Origin: a virus
Virus record (IMG/VR): IMGVR_UViG_3300046757_000226
Span: 1 to 57,172 of that record
DNA length: 57,172 bases
Direction: 5' to 3' (one strand)
Of this stretch, positions 18,182-26,637 are shown piece after piece (position 1 is the stretch's first letter; every line of letters begins with the position of its first letter). The notes under the pieces are model-generated. The model was not told where the DNA came from. It made no database searches and saw only the letters and a list, made by a program, of their open reading frames with translations. A program made the translations under genes and the position numbers.

Positions 18182-19261
18182 AATATCTTTATTGGCTTTT
18201 TGTGTATAATTAATCCTAATATCTTTTATATGTCTTATTAACGCTGCTTCTAAATTTTCTTGTGCAAGAAGTCTATGTTTTAAAGAATACTTAGCAGCAG
18301 TACCTTCATATGAAAATATATTTGATAAGTTAATAAACGTTCTTGCATCGGATTTTAAATGATTAATTAAATCAGTATTGTCTAATAAATTTGCTTTTAC
18401 AAATTTATATTCTATTCCGTCCTTGCGAGGACATGCTGATTTCCAATAATCTAATGCACGTTGGTTATAATCGTAAAAAACGATAGTTCCGCATTTTACT
18501 AAATCTGTATACAGTAGTCCACTTGCAGGCACAACAACTTGTTCGTATTCACTGTATATTCCAGTAGCCCATTCGGTATTATCAGTATGCACAAACTCAA
18601 ATTCACAATGAATTAGTTTATAATCAATATAATCCTTACATTTATAAAAGTCTTTTTCACTTTCGGGATAATAATGTTTCTTACTATTTCTTAATCTTTC
18701 ATTGAACACTAACACGTCTAAGTTGTTATCAAATGCTGTGCTAATTAAATTCCAACCATGGCATCTATTGTTGTAAGTTTGTTCAGTATTACCTTTGCGG
18801 ACAGTAAACGGTGTATATGTATCGTGATAATTGTCTATGCTACGTATAGGCACTGTTTGGGTGTGTTGTATGTCTTTTTCTAAAACACCGACTGTAGGGC
18901 ATTGTAGAGCTTTGTAATGCGCCATATTAATCACATAGCATTGATGATGTAGTTCGTAGTAAGCATCATACTCACTTCGATCTAATACATGCCCTGCAAC
19001 AAAAAAATCATGTTTTATAAGTTCGTCGAGGTGTTCAAAAAAATCTGTACCATTAATAAATTCTGTACCAGGACTCATTACAACTGCATGACTAAAGTTT
19101 TTAGATTTTTGTAATAATACTTCTTCATCTTTGTCCACAAATACGTTGTAACCTTTTGTAATCAAGTTTGAAATAGTATGATCTGCAATATTTGTAATTG
19201 TAGTTTTTATTTCATCGTTAGCATAGGTATGTATGTCGTCAATAATACAAAACGCAATCAT
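18158..19261 (-). CDS. unknown protein, possibly transferase plus Rossmann (methyltransferase-like) halves
   Basis: 367 residues from the ATG at 19261, which overlaps the TGA of the upstream gene (ATGA). The N-terminal 130 residues (MIAFCIIDDIHTY...AVVMSPGTEF...FFVAGHVLDR...YVINMAHY) have the strand/loop rhythm of a GT-A-like fold but no clear DxD. The C-terminal part (TIVFYDYNQRALDYWKSAC...FVKANLLD...TFINLSNIF) looks like a Rossmann fold of methyltransferase type, with a degenerate SAM loop. I do not recognise the family. It is last in the 22094-18158 minus-strand operon with two radical SAM genes and a QueC-like gene. Confidence 0.6.
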   Translation of the reverse strand: MIAFCIIDDIHTYANDEIKTTITNIADHTISNLITKGYNVFVDKDEEVLLQKSKNFSHAVVMSPGTEFINGTDFFEHLDELIKHDFFVAGHVLDRSEYDAYYELHHQCYVINMAHYKALQCPTVGVLEKDIQHTQTVPIRSIDNYHDTYTPFTVRKGNTEQTYNNRCHGWNLISTAFDNNLDVLVFNERLRNSKKHYYPESEKDFYKCKDYIDYKLIHCEFEFVHTDNTEWATGIYSEYEQVVVPASGLLYTDLVKCGTIVFYDYNQRALDYWKSACPRKDGIEYKFVKANLLDNTDLINHLKSDARTFINLSNIFSYEGTAAKYSLKHRLLAQENLEAALIRHIKDIRINYTQKANKDILNIACWH

Positions 19262-20166
19262 TGTAATAATACCTTTGTTAACGGAATGTCTGCTACACAT
19301 GTACACCATTTGCGTGTACAGATAACAGGAGCAACAGGAGATTCAAATGTGCCGTCGTATATGTTACCTAAACTGTCACCAACTCTACATGTAGCACGAT
19401 GTACGTTACCGTCCCAGTTGATCATTAAACTTTCTAATCCTGCGTTACATGTCCAACCTTCAAATGCATTTAATTTATGTTTAATTACATCGTTTGCATG
19501 GATTAAGTCTTTATCGTTTACTACGCAATTTGCTTTTACGGTTGATTTCTTATCTAATATCCATGCTAGATCTTTTTCTTTATAACGCATGTCGTCAAAG
19601 TAATCTCGATCTTCAGCATCGGTCCAACGTATACGTCGACACACATAGGGAATGTTATGGCCTTCTAACAACTGTGCTGCTTGACGAACTTTGTCCATAT
19701 GTTCATGATGGCACATTAGATTTACTTGAAATTTGGTATCTTTACTATGCATGTCTAACAACTGGCTGTAATAAACAATATTTTCAGCTGCTCTTTGACT
19801 ATGTTCGTTATCAAAGTGCAAACTAAACACCCATTGGTCTACTGGTTGTTTTGCATACCATTCAGACAAGCGAAGCCCGTTTGTAGTAATACTAATCCAT
19901 TGCAATCTTGCTTTTGCACATTCTATTATTTTTTCTATCTTTGGATGTACAGTAGGTTCACCGCCAGTTAAACTTAGACGTATAGGTTTGCCAATTTTTT
20001 CTAATTCGTAAATAGTATTAACCATAACGTCTAAGTCAGTATGCGGGCTAAAGTTATCGTGTATTTCTGCAGGACAGTAAGAACAATCTAAATTACAGCG
20101 TTTACCAATATTCCATTCTACATGAATACTATTTTGATGCCCCCACCGGCTTTCTACTTTATACAT
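19258..20166 (-). CDS. radical SAM protein (Trp-rich GW-x-CN subgroup)
   Basis: 302 residues from the ATG at 20166, which overlaps the end of the upstream gene; an in-frame ATG at 20190 is deeper in that gene. CNLDCSYC, LTGGEPT and a C-terminal GWTCNAGLESLMINWDGNV, TCRVGD, ICTRKWCTC match the family seen at 12604 and 17168. The C-terminal Cys run suits an auxiliary cluster. It is coupled on both sides by overlaps, between the twitch-type radical SAM gene and the unknown 18158 gene. Confidence 0.85.
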   Translation of the reverse strand: MYKVESRWGHQNSIHVEWNIGKRCNLDCSYCPAEIHDNFSPHTDLDVMVNTIYELEKIGKPIRLSLTGGEPTVHPKIEKIIECAKARLQWISITTNGLRLSEWYAKQPVDQWVFSLHFDNEHSQRAAENIVYYSQLLDMHSKDTKFQVNLMCHHEHMDKVRQAAQLLEGHNIPYVCRRIRWTDAEDRDYFDDMRYKEKDLAWILDKKSTVKANCVVNDKDLIHANDVIKHKLNAFEGWTCNAGLESLMINWDGNVHRATCRVGDSLGNIYDGTFESPVAPVICTRKWCTCVADIPLTKVLLQ

Positions 20167-21433
20167 AAGATTCAAACTCTGGATTAGCACTTAAGAAGTT
20201 TTGATTACGAGTTTTATCTAATCTACGATTAAATTCTATACAATCTTGCCAATGTGATTCATACATACACTTTGCTTGTAAAAAGTTTATATTATCTTGT
20301 ATCTGTTGTAGTGTAACTTTTTTAAGCAAGTCGTTTTGTTCTACTAACGGATAAGATAATACAGTTTCTTTCATTACTTCAAGATTATTAATAACCTGTT
20401 GTTTTAGGACAGGCGGCAATACCTGTGCAGACAATGACATAGGGTAATTTACTCTATGTGAATAAAATATAATACCCATATCATTTAAGAAGTAATCAAT
20501 AACTTTGTCTATCTGCATAATATTATTTGCTTGTACAGTAAACGCACCCACTACTCTACTTACATTAGAAAAGCTCTTAAACACTTTAATGTTTTCTTCT
20601 ATTTCACTAAACTTGCCGTTGCCTCTAATGTATTCGTATACATCGTGTATACCGTCTATACTTACATTTACAGCAACACTTTTAAACTTAGGCCAATAGT
20701 CGTGTATAGTACGTCCGCCTTTAATGCCTAGCGTAGTGCCGTTTGTAGCATATTTGATTTCAATATTTTTACCGTATGGTGCTAACATGTCTAGTATTTT
20801 ATAATGGTATGGATCCATTAATGGCTCGCCGCCTGCAAACTCTACACGCCTAAAATATGGCAATAATTTTTCAAATGATGTCCACCAGTTATCGCTGTTA
20901 TCAAACGGGCCAATATATTGTCCGGGTTTGCTTACTAGTGCATCAACTGTAGGAATAAGATAATTGTTTTCTTTTTTATAAAACTCTGTAACTTGATCCC
21001 AATCTTTCCAACTAGTTGAATCAAGTGGATTACACATACGACATTTTAAATTACATAAATTGTTTAGTTTTATCTCCATTGTAGGAAGTTCAAATGGCAT
21101 TGTATAATCTTCTTCTTCTAATGCATCTAGTGCATCAGGATATAAGTTTGCTCTAGCTTCTGGTATAACTCCTGCTATATGACGCTGTCGTAAGCTCTCT
21201 ACACCCTGATCTTCTAAGTCAAAACACGGCTTGCATACATCTGGTCGTTCGTTATTAAGCACTTGCTTGCGTACTTCACGCATAGCATTACCATTCCATA
21301 CTTCTTCTAAACTTTCTTCTTGTATCCAGCCAATAGGTTGACTACGACAGCATACCTTAATGGCGCCGTCTTCTCGAGTAGCAAGTCCTGTAAAAGGATG
21401 CATACAAAAAGTACAACTATTTTGCTTGTTCAA
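20159..21433 (-). CDS. radical SAM protein with N-terminal Cys-rich region
   Basis: About 424 residues. CNLKCRMC and AGGEPLM form the core; SCTFCMHPF, VCCRSQP and CKPC form the N-terminal auxiliary set. The start is uncertain. ATGs at 21499 and 21484 would overlap the QueC-like gene by 68-83 bp, whereas a TTG at 21433 gives a 17-bp overlap and an N-terminus (NKQNSCTFCMHPFTGLATREDG) in register with the paralogue at 30435 (NTYCPMPFIGSSLQSDG). I chose the TTG. It is the second gene of the 22094 operon. Confidence 0.82.
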   Translation of the reverse strand: MNKQNSCTFCMHPFTGLATREDGAIKVCCRSQPIGWIQEESLEEVWNGNAMREVRKQVLNNERPDVCKPCFDLEDQGVESLRQRHIAGVIPEARANLYPDALDALEEEDYTMPFELPTMEIKLNNLCNLKCRMCNPLDSTSWKDWDQVTEFYKKENNYLIPTVDALVSKPGQYIGPFDNSDNWWTSFEKLLPYFRRVEFAGGEPLMDPYHYKILDMLAPYGKNIEIKYATNGTTLGIKGGRTIHDYWPKFKSVAVNVSIDGIHDVYEYIRGNGKFSEIEENIKVFKSFSNVSRVVGAFTVQANNIMQIDKVIDYFLNDMGIIFYSHRVNYPMSLSAQVLPPVLKQQVINNLEVMKETVLSYPLVEQNDLLKKVTLQQIQDNINFLQAKCMYESHWQDCIEFNRRLDKTRNQNFLSANPEFESYV

Positions 21434-22094
21434 TAGCCCATTCTCTTTCTTTACACCAAAAACATTCTCCACAAAGTGGAACATCTTGTCCTGGTTCATA
21501 CGTAGTGTAGTCTAAGCCTGCAAATTCGCCTTCGCAACTACGTGTTAAATTTAGTAAGTTTTCAATACCGTTTTCATAGTATTGTTTTATTATCCAGTCT
21601 TTTTTAGTATACACGAATGGATGACAAATGTCAACTCCATTATGCACAAAATGTGGCTGAATATGTCCATAATCTCTTTCAGCAACCTTTCCTGGAATAT
21701 CTATGTCAGGATTCATGTTTACACCAGCATATAGTGCATCTAAGTTATATTGGTAAGCAACATACTCGTTGTGTGCTCTGAGTATAATTCTATTACCCGG
21801 TTTCATTTTTCCATATTCGTCTTTGATAAGATATTCAGTAGGCTCTTCTAATTCTGGGGGAATAAGATTTTGAATATGGTGTATACGATGAGGAAAATTA
21901 AATCTAAACCATCGAACAACTTGTTGAGCAACATATCCTTGCCAAGGTCTTGTCTTCCACATACGCACTTGTGTAGTAAAATAGATTTCTGCGTTTGATT
22001 GTTTTAAAATAAGATATGCAAGTAGTGCGCTATCAGCACCTCCACTAAGACTTATTCCTATTTTCTTCCAAGATTGATTTAAATATAATTCCAT
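21417..22094 (-). CDS. QueC-like PP-loop ATP pyrophosphatase
   Basis: 225 residues from the ATG at 22094. The PP-loop SGGADSA at 17-23 binds ATP. The C-terminal RSCEGEF...LCGECFWCKERE supplies the four Cys of a zinc site in the QueC arrangement. QueC makes preQ0 from 7-carboxy-7-deazaguanine, ammonia and ATP. Folate/preQ0 partners folE, queE and queD lie at the far right of this window, so a role in preQ0 synthesis is plausible. The central region differs from typical QueC and the gene heads a radical SAM operon, so a related adenylation or amidation is also possible. The start is fixed by a late promoter 13 nt upstream. Confidence 0.65.
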   Translation of the reverse strand: MELYLNQSWKKIGISLSGGADSALLAYLILKQSNAEIYFTTQVRMWKTRPWQGYVAQQVVRWFRFNFPHRIHHIQNLIPPELEEPTEYLIKDEYGKMKPGNRIILRAHNEYVAYQYNLDALYAGVNMNPDIDIPGKVAERDYGHIQPHFVHNGVDICHPFVYTKKDWIIKQYYENGIENLLNLTRSCEGEFAGLDYTTYEPGQDVPLCGECFWCKEREWAIEQAK

Positions 22095-22099
22095 CTTAA

Positions 22100-22107
22100 T
22101 ATTTACC
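22100..22107 (-). promoter_or_regulatory. T4-type late promoter, leaderless configuration
   Basis: Minus strand GGTAAATA, then 5 nt, then the ATG at 22094. The distance from the first base of the motif to the A of ATG is 13 nt, the usual distance to +1 at T4 late promoters. Confidence 0.55.
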
Positions 22108-22135
22108 AAGAAATATGCGCTGTTAATTCAAATGC

Positions 22136-22143
22136 GGTAAATA
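22136..22143 (+). promoter_or_regulatory. T4-type late promoter, leaderless configuration
   Basis: GGTAAATA on the plus strand is followed by 5 nt and the ATG at 22149. The spacing is identical to that of the divergent partner at 22100-22107. An in-frame ATG at 22143 overlaps the motif itself and is therefore less likely. Confidence 0.5.
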
Positions 22144-22148
22144 TGTAT

Positions 22149-22793
22149 ATGCTACAAAAAACCCCTTATAAAGTTGCACTTGATGGTATTGATGTCATTG
22201 TTGACAAGGGTAAGCATGACCTAACGTATCCAACAGGTGACTTTTTTTATGATCCTTGGGATATAAAAGAAGAATTTAAAGGAACACTTTGGGAAGAAAT
22301 ATGGTGCAGTCTTCCTGGAGATACTGGACAAGCACGAATCATAGTTTTAGAGTCGCCAAGTTGCTATACACAACATGCAGACATTGATGATAGATACCAT
22401 TTAAATTTATTCGGTGATGAAGATTATCTTATAGACTTACAAAGTAAAGAAATGCATAAACTTGAAAAAGATGGTATTTGGTATGAAATGGATGCAGGAC
22501 GTTTACACACAGCTATAAGCGTAGGTGAACATTTGCGTATGCAACTTGTAGTTAGAAAATTATTAAAGCGCAATGCTCTAAAAAATCCTACACCTGTAGG
22601 TATTGCAGCTTCTGGAGATAATCCTCGTTATCATTTTGATAATATATTAAGTCCGTGGCTAAACCGTGCGAACAAAAGAGGTATTATTAATAATTTTGTT
22701 CACAGCGGTGGCAGTGTTTACTTCGATGTAGAAAAAGAAAATGCCCCAGAACTAATACAAATTATGCCTAAGGATTTTAAATTATGGATATAG
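22149..22793 (+). CDS. aspartyl/asparaginyl hydroxylase-like Fe(II)/2OG oxygenase
   Basis: 214 residues. The iron ligands read H76-A-D78 (TQHADID) and H120 (GRLHTAIS), with R130 near HLRMQLVVR for 2-oxoglutarate, all on a double-stranded beta-helix pattern. Enzymes of this fold hydroxylate Asp/Asn side chains or small molecules. The first gene of a + block starting at a late promoter, it overlaps the kinase-like gene by 10 bp. The substrate is unknown. Assignment to the family rests on motif spacing. Confidence 0.6.
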   Translation: MLQKTPYKVALDGIDVIVDKGKHDLTYPTGDFFYDPWDIKEEFKGTLWEEIWCSLPGDTGQARIIVLESPSCYTQHADIDDRYHLNLFGDEDYLIDLQSKEMHKLEKDGIWYEMDAGRLHTAISVGEHLRMQLVVRKLLKRNALKNPTPVGIAASGDNPRYHFDNILSPWLNRANKRGIINNFVHSGGSVYFDVEKENAPELIQIMPKDFKLWI

Positions 22794-23473
22794 AAGATTG
22801 GAAGCCCTACTTAAAATTAGACACAGTAGGACGATCGTGCATGGCACAACAAACATATGAGCCTTTAGTAAGTCCTGATGGTAAAACATTTTGTAAAAAT
22901 TACGAATTTCCGAATGAGTATCAATATAGAGATGAAAAAGATCGTCCATTGTATACTGACGAAGTATGTGATTGGTTTTTTGATAACGAAGTAAAATATC
23001 TGTTAAAGTTTGAAGACAAACCTTATGCACCTGAAATAATTGATATTGATTTTATTAATCGCCGCATATTTATAGATTGGTACAGCAAAAGTTGTAATCA
23101 AATAATGTATGCTGAAAATAAGAGTTGGCCACAAGGTGAATGGCGAGCCCAAATCAAAGAAATTATACTTGATCAATATAATGAAGGTATATATAAATTA
23201 ACAATGTATCCACACTGCCACTATATTGATAGTCAAGGACAAATGCGAGCAATTGATTGGTACGGATGTGTACCAGTAGACGCTCCGTATATTGAAGAAA
23301 AATATATGCAAGGTATAATACACGATACTGCACAGTTTAGATTAGAGGAAACAGGAAAAGCAGTTGACAGTGTATTAAATTTAGAAACTATGTTCAAGCG
23401 TAGTTTAGGCACTCATGTACTTTGGGGAGATCAAAACATGAGTTATATATACAAGGAATTATTTAATGCCTAA
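22784..23473 (+). CDS. degenerate kinase-fold protein (pseudokinase-like)
   Basis: 229 residues. The region YKLTMYPHCHYIDSQGQMRAIDWYGCV has the layout of the catalytic and metal-binding loops of aminoglycoside/choline kinase-like folds, with IDWYG in the place of DFG/DFE, but the catalytic Asp of the HxD loop is not evident. FRS-type N-lobe features (KYLLKFE...APEIIDID) precede it. The gene at 28412 is a diverged relative. Both are flanked by putative oxygenase genes and could be regulators, binders or unusual kinases. It overlaps each neighbour by 8-10 bp. Confidence 0.5.
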   Translation: MDIEDWKPYLKLDTVGRSCMAQQTYEPLVSPDGKTFCKNYEFPNEYQYRDEKDRPLYTDEVCDWFFDNEVKYLLKFEDKPYAPEIIDIDFINRRIFIDWYSKSCNQIMYAENKSWPQGEWRAQIKEIILDQYNEGIYKLTMYPHCHYIDSQGQMRAIDWYGCVPVDAPYIEEKYMQGIIHDTAQFRLEETGKAVDSVLNLETMFKRSLGTHVLWGDQNMSYIYKELFNA

Positions 23474-24038
23474 ATATTTTGGAACTACAAATAATATTAT
23501 AGACTGGGATCCTATTGTAAGCGTCTGTAAAGAGTGTACAATAGGGGATGTTAATACTCCGGTTGCTGTAATTGATAGAAGTGAAGCAGAAGCCGAAGGC
23601 ACATTGTTAGAAAGCTACAGAGATATTATGAACACTTGGCTTGACGCCGGTTATAAACTAGAAGAAATAAAATGGGTTGACTATTATCCTGGAGAACATT
23701 TTGATATTGAGATACAAAACAAATTTGCAGAAATAGTAGATGCACAACCTTTAAGAGTGTTTGTAAGTGACGTTGCTCCGGGAACAAATGTTCCATATCA
23801 TTGGGACGTTGAAGACAAAGAAGAAGAATGGTTAGCACAAGGCGAACTAAAACGTTGGGTGTGTTTTATGGACAAACCCCGTTGGGGAAGCGTATTAATA
23901 TTAGAGGACGAAGCATTTCACAATACAGCTCAAGGTGAAATATGGGAGTGGGATAATTATCGCAGTCATCACGCAGGAACAAGTATGGGAATTCATCACC
24001 AGTATTTGTTTCATTTTTTAGGAAGGCCAAACAAATGA
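23466..24038 (+). CDS. Fe(II)/2OG oxygenase-like protein
   Basis: 190 residues. H112-W-D114 (PYHWDVED) and H169 (HHAGTS) are the expected Fe(II) ligands, with a beta-rich core between them (RWVCFMDKPRWGSVLILED). The following gene is a paralogue with the same W-x-x-AGYK...PGxxFD...HWDV...GKPQWG order, and the 29948 protein is a more distant relative. Function is probably side-chain or small-molecule hydroxylation. It is coupled to both neighbours by 4-8 bp overlaps. Confidence 0.55.
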   Translation: MPKYFGTTNNIIDWDPIVSVCKECTIGDVNTPVAVIDRSEAEAEGTLLESYRDIMNTWLDAGYKLEEIKWVDYYPGEHFDIEIQNKFAEIVDAQPLRVFVSDVAPGTNVPYHWDVEDKEEEWLAQGELKRWVCFMDKPRWGSVLILEDEAFHNTAQGEIWEWDNYRSHHAGTSMGIHHQYLFHFLGRPNK

Positions 24039-24562
24039 AAAACTTAGGAGTATGCGATACTATAGATTGGGATAACGTTATTAAACAATGCGCAAGTGTT
24101 GAACCTGAGTTTGTAGGACCAAGTCACAAACGTGGAGATACTATACCTGGTTTAGATCCTATATTAGATATGTGGGAAGAAGCAGGATATAAAACTGTAC
24201 ACGAAGGCGGCACAGCTGGCTGGGATATGTTTATTCCTGGAAAGCAATTTGATCAAAGTATAGCAGATGCATGGAATGAATTTTATGGATTAGAATGTGA
24301 TAACATTTGGATCAGTAGAGTATGGCCAGGAAGATTTGCACCTATACATTGGGATGTACACGATGACGAAGTTAATTTACCTGACTGCCCAAGATATCAT
24401 TGTCATATAGGAAAACCACAGTGGGGACACATTTTTATTGCAGATGAAGAACTATTTTACAATCAGCCACAAGGTACAACTTGGGAATGGACTGATAGAA
24501 AGATATGGCATGCAGGAACAAACTGTGGAACACAACCTAAGTATATATGGAATGCGTGGTAA
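24035..24562 (+). CDS. Fe(II)/2OG oxygenase-like protein, tandem paralogue
   Basis: 175 residues. H105-W-D107 (APIHWDVHD) and H159 (IWHAGTN) match the ligands of the preceding gene, and IGKPQWGHIFIADEE matches its core strand. The pair probably arose by duplication in place. The stop codon overlaps the start of the cold-shock/prolyl-hydroxylase fusion gene (TAATG). Confidence 0.55.
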   Translation: MKNLGVCDTIDWDNVIKQCASVEPEFVGPSHKRGDTIPGLDPILDMWEEAGYKTVHEGGTAGWDMFIPGKQFDQSIADAWNEFYGLECDNIWISRVWPGRFAPIHWDVHDDEVNLPDCPRYHCHIGKPQWGHIFIADEELFYNQPQGTTWEWTDRKIWHAGTNCGTQPKYIWNAW

Positions 24563-25593
24563 TGGAAACAGGAATAGTACAATGGTTTAATGACGCAAAA
24601 GGTTTTGGCTTTGTAGAAACTGAAAAAGGCGATCAAATTATTTGCGAGAAATGGCATATGATTGATGAAATTAAAACATTATATCCAAGACAGAAAATAC
24701 AATTTAATAGATTCCCCCACAATGGCAGAGAACATGCTGGAGAGATTACAGTATTAGAAAACAATGCAGTGCCTGAACCTATTTTAAATATGAAAGAAGG
24801 TAGGGTATTTTGCAAAGAACCTTTAATTATAGTTTTTGATAATGCTGTACCAGAAAATATATGTGACGAGATAATTGCTAAACATATTGCTGATGGCATG
24901 AATCCCGATAGTGGTAAACAAAGTAGGCAAGAAAGTTATACACAAGTAACAGAAGATGTAGAACAGCGTGGTATTAGTTTAGGGATGGACCCACACCACT
25001 ACGGAATTATTACAGATGCAATTGTTAAAAATTGCGGATTTCCAAATACTTTAATTGAAGCAATTGACATATATAATTACGATGTAGGCAGATACTTAGA
25101 CTTGCACCACGATTATCCTTACTTCCCAGACAAAATTAATTATTACAGTCATGGCGGAAACGACAGAGTAGGCACAGGCATACTTTATTTGAATGACGAT
25201 TACGATGGCGGCACAACATACTTTCCAAAATTAGATGTTGACATAAAACCTAAAAAAGGAAGTTTGCTATATTTTAAACAATGTTATGATGAACCTACAA
25301 ACTGGAGCACCATACATGAAAGTACAGTAATTACAAAAGGCAAAAAGTGGATTGCAAGTTGTTTCTTTAGTGAAACAGACCGCATAGGATATACAGATAG
25401 AGAGGATTTCATGCCAGAAGATAACCCAACATTCGACGAGCCATTTTATGTTAAAAAGTTTATGGAAATACAACGTGCTAATGTACAGTTGTATAGAAAA
25501 CTAAAGCGTCTAGAAGACAGTGACGCAGCAGATATTGTAGAAAAAGAATTAGGTGAAGATTTTTTTAAAAATCTAGAAAACTTAATAAAATGA
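24562..25593 (+). CDS. cold-shock domain fused to prolyl 4-hydroxylase-type oxygenase
   Basis: 343 residues from the ATG that overlaps the upstream TAA. Residues 1-66 look like a cold-shock domain: METGIVQWFNDAKGFGFVET with the RNP1 core KGFGFV. RNP2 is degenerate (QIICE rather than the usual FVH). Residues about 90-270 form a P4H-type 2OG domain: H182-x-D184 in LHHDYP, GTGILYLNDDYDGGTTYF, H252 and K262 exactly 10 residues apart. A charged helical tail follows. The oxygenase part is well supported; the fusion to a nucleic-acid-binding fold is unusual and suggests an RNA- or ribosome-linked substrate. Confidence 0.82.
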   Translation: METGIVQWFNDAKGFGFVETEKGDQIICEKWHMIDEIKTLYPRQKIQFNRFPHNGREHAGEITVLENNAVPEPILNMKEGRVFCKEPLIIVFDNAVPENICDEIIAKHIADGMNPDSGKQSRQESYTQVTEDVEQRGISLGMDPHHYGIITDAIVKNCGFPNTLIEAIDIYNYDVGRYLDLHHDYPYFPDKINYYSHGGNDRVGTGILYLNDDYDGGTTYFPKLDVDIKPKKGSLLYFKQCYDEPTNWSTIHESTVITKGKKWIASCFFSETDRIGYTDREDFMPEDNPTFDEPFYVKKFMEIQRANVQLYRKLKRLEDSDAADIVEKELGEDFFKNLENLIK

Positions 25594-26033
25594 CGTTTTA
25601 TATAGCAGGCAGTACAAGAGGCTTAGGCAAATACTTGCGTAAGAGATTTGATTGCACTAGCATAGATAGGCCTACAGATCTTCTTACAGATATTGATGAA
25701 GTTGTAGAATTGTTTAATGAAGGCGATTGCGTAATTTTAAATGCACATGCTAATCAATTAGAATATGTAGAAAAATTAAAAGACAAATGCAGTCTTGTAA
25801 TTATGGGTAGTTTAGCAGCAGTATATCCTGATCAGTTAATGCCAGATTATAGTGCAGATAAATTAGTTTTAGAAAAAACTATACAAGAATATGCAATACA
25901 CAGCAAGTTTCCTATGCTTTATTTGCGACTTACTAGCAGCAGTTACCGTGATTATGTACTAATTGGTAATAGCATACAGTTTTGGTTGGACAATCAAGAC
26001 GTAACTTTTATAGGATATAATATTAATGAGTGA
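25590..26033 (+). CDS. short SDR-like NAD(P)-binding protein
   Basis: 147 residues. The N-terminal AGSTRGLGKYL is the SDR dinucleotide loop T-G-x3-G-x-G in altered form, followed by ILNAHAN (like NNAG) and VIMGSLAAVY with Y...K (PDYSADK). It is much shorter than the usual 240-residue SDR and lacks most of the substrate region. The next gene is a longer relative, so the two may form a heterodimer, or this one may be degenerate. It is coupled by a 4-bp overlap upstream and 8 bp downstream. Confidence 0.6.
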   Translation: MTFYIAGSTRGLGKYLRKRFDCTSIDRPTDLLTDIDEVVELFNEGDCVILNAHANQLEYVEKLKDKCSLVIMGSLAAVYPDQLMPDYSADKLVLEKTIQEYAIHSKFPMLYLRLTSSSYRDYVLIGNSIQFWLDNQDVTFIGYNINE

Positions 26034-26637
26034 AAACAAAATAGTAATTACAGGACATACCACAGGACTTGGTAAAGCAATTTATGATAAGTTTACAGAA
26101 GTAAGCTGTCGTAAAATTGTAGGCCTAAGTCGAAGTAACGGATATGATATTGATAAAGATTTTGATAAAGTTGTTGAAGAAGCAACAGGTGCAGAAATTT
26201 TTATTAATAATGCGTATCGTGACAAGCAACAATTAAAGTTGTTACATGCACTAAAAGATAAAGTAGATATGATGATTGTAATGGGAAGTGTTAGCCGATT
26301 CTATCCAGAAATTATTCCTACAGATTATGTAAATGACAAACAAGAATTGGCAGAAGCATGTAGAGCAGAAAGTTTAAAGCCAAATAGTATTCCCATATTA
26401 CATTTAGATTTAGGATTTCTTGAAAATCCTGATAATGCAGGACTGATGAAATATATTTCTCCTACAGATTTTACTAGTGATTATAATACACCTTTAGAAG
26501 ATGTTGTTGACACTATTATGTTTTGGGCACAAAAACCAAATATTAGAGAAATTGAATTTACATGGAAATTAACTGATCACGTAAGAAGTGAATTTAATCG
26601 TATAAACCCTAATGCAGATCTATCAAGAGTCGAATAA
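26026..26637 (+). CDS. short-chain dehydrogenase/reductase family protein
   Basis: 203 residues. TGHTTGLGKAI at about 9-19 is the cofactor loop, IFINNAYRD the NNAG element, IVMGSVSRFY the catalytic Ser strand, and Y-V-N-D-K the active-site YxxxK. The substrate is unknown; sugar-nucleotide or polyol oxidoreduction would fit the surroundings. It ends the 22149 block, and its last 15 bp overlap the 3' end of the converging gene 26623. Confidence 0.7.
   Translation: MSENKIVITGHTTGLGKAIYDKFTEVSCRKIVGLSRSNGYDIDKDFDKVVEEATGAEIFINNAYRDKQQLKLLHALKDKVDMMIVMGSVSRFYPEIIPTDYVNDKQELAEACRAESLKPNSIPILHLDLGFLENPDNAGLMKYISPTDFTSDYNTPLEDVVDTIMFWAQKPNIREIEFTWKLTDHVRSEFNRINPNADLSRVE

Noticed and set aside
19178-19585. 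135-residue plus-strand frame opposite 19258/18158
   Set aside because: Cys/His-rich composition typical of antisense reading; both strands beneath are explained by well-supported minus-strand genes.
25590-26033. Short SDR as a pseudogene of the next gene
   Set aside because: It keeps a start, coupling overlaps at both ends and an uninterrupted frame with cofactor-loop and Y-x3-K-like residues, so it is listed as a gene.
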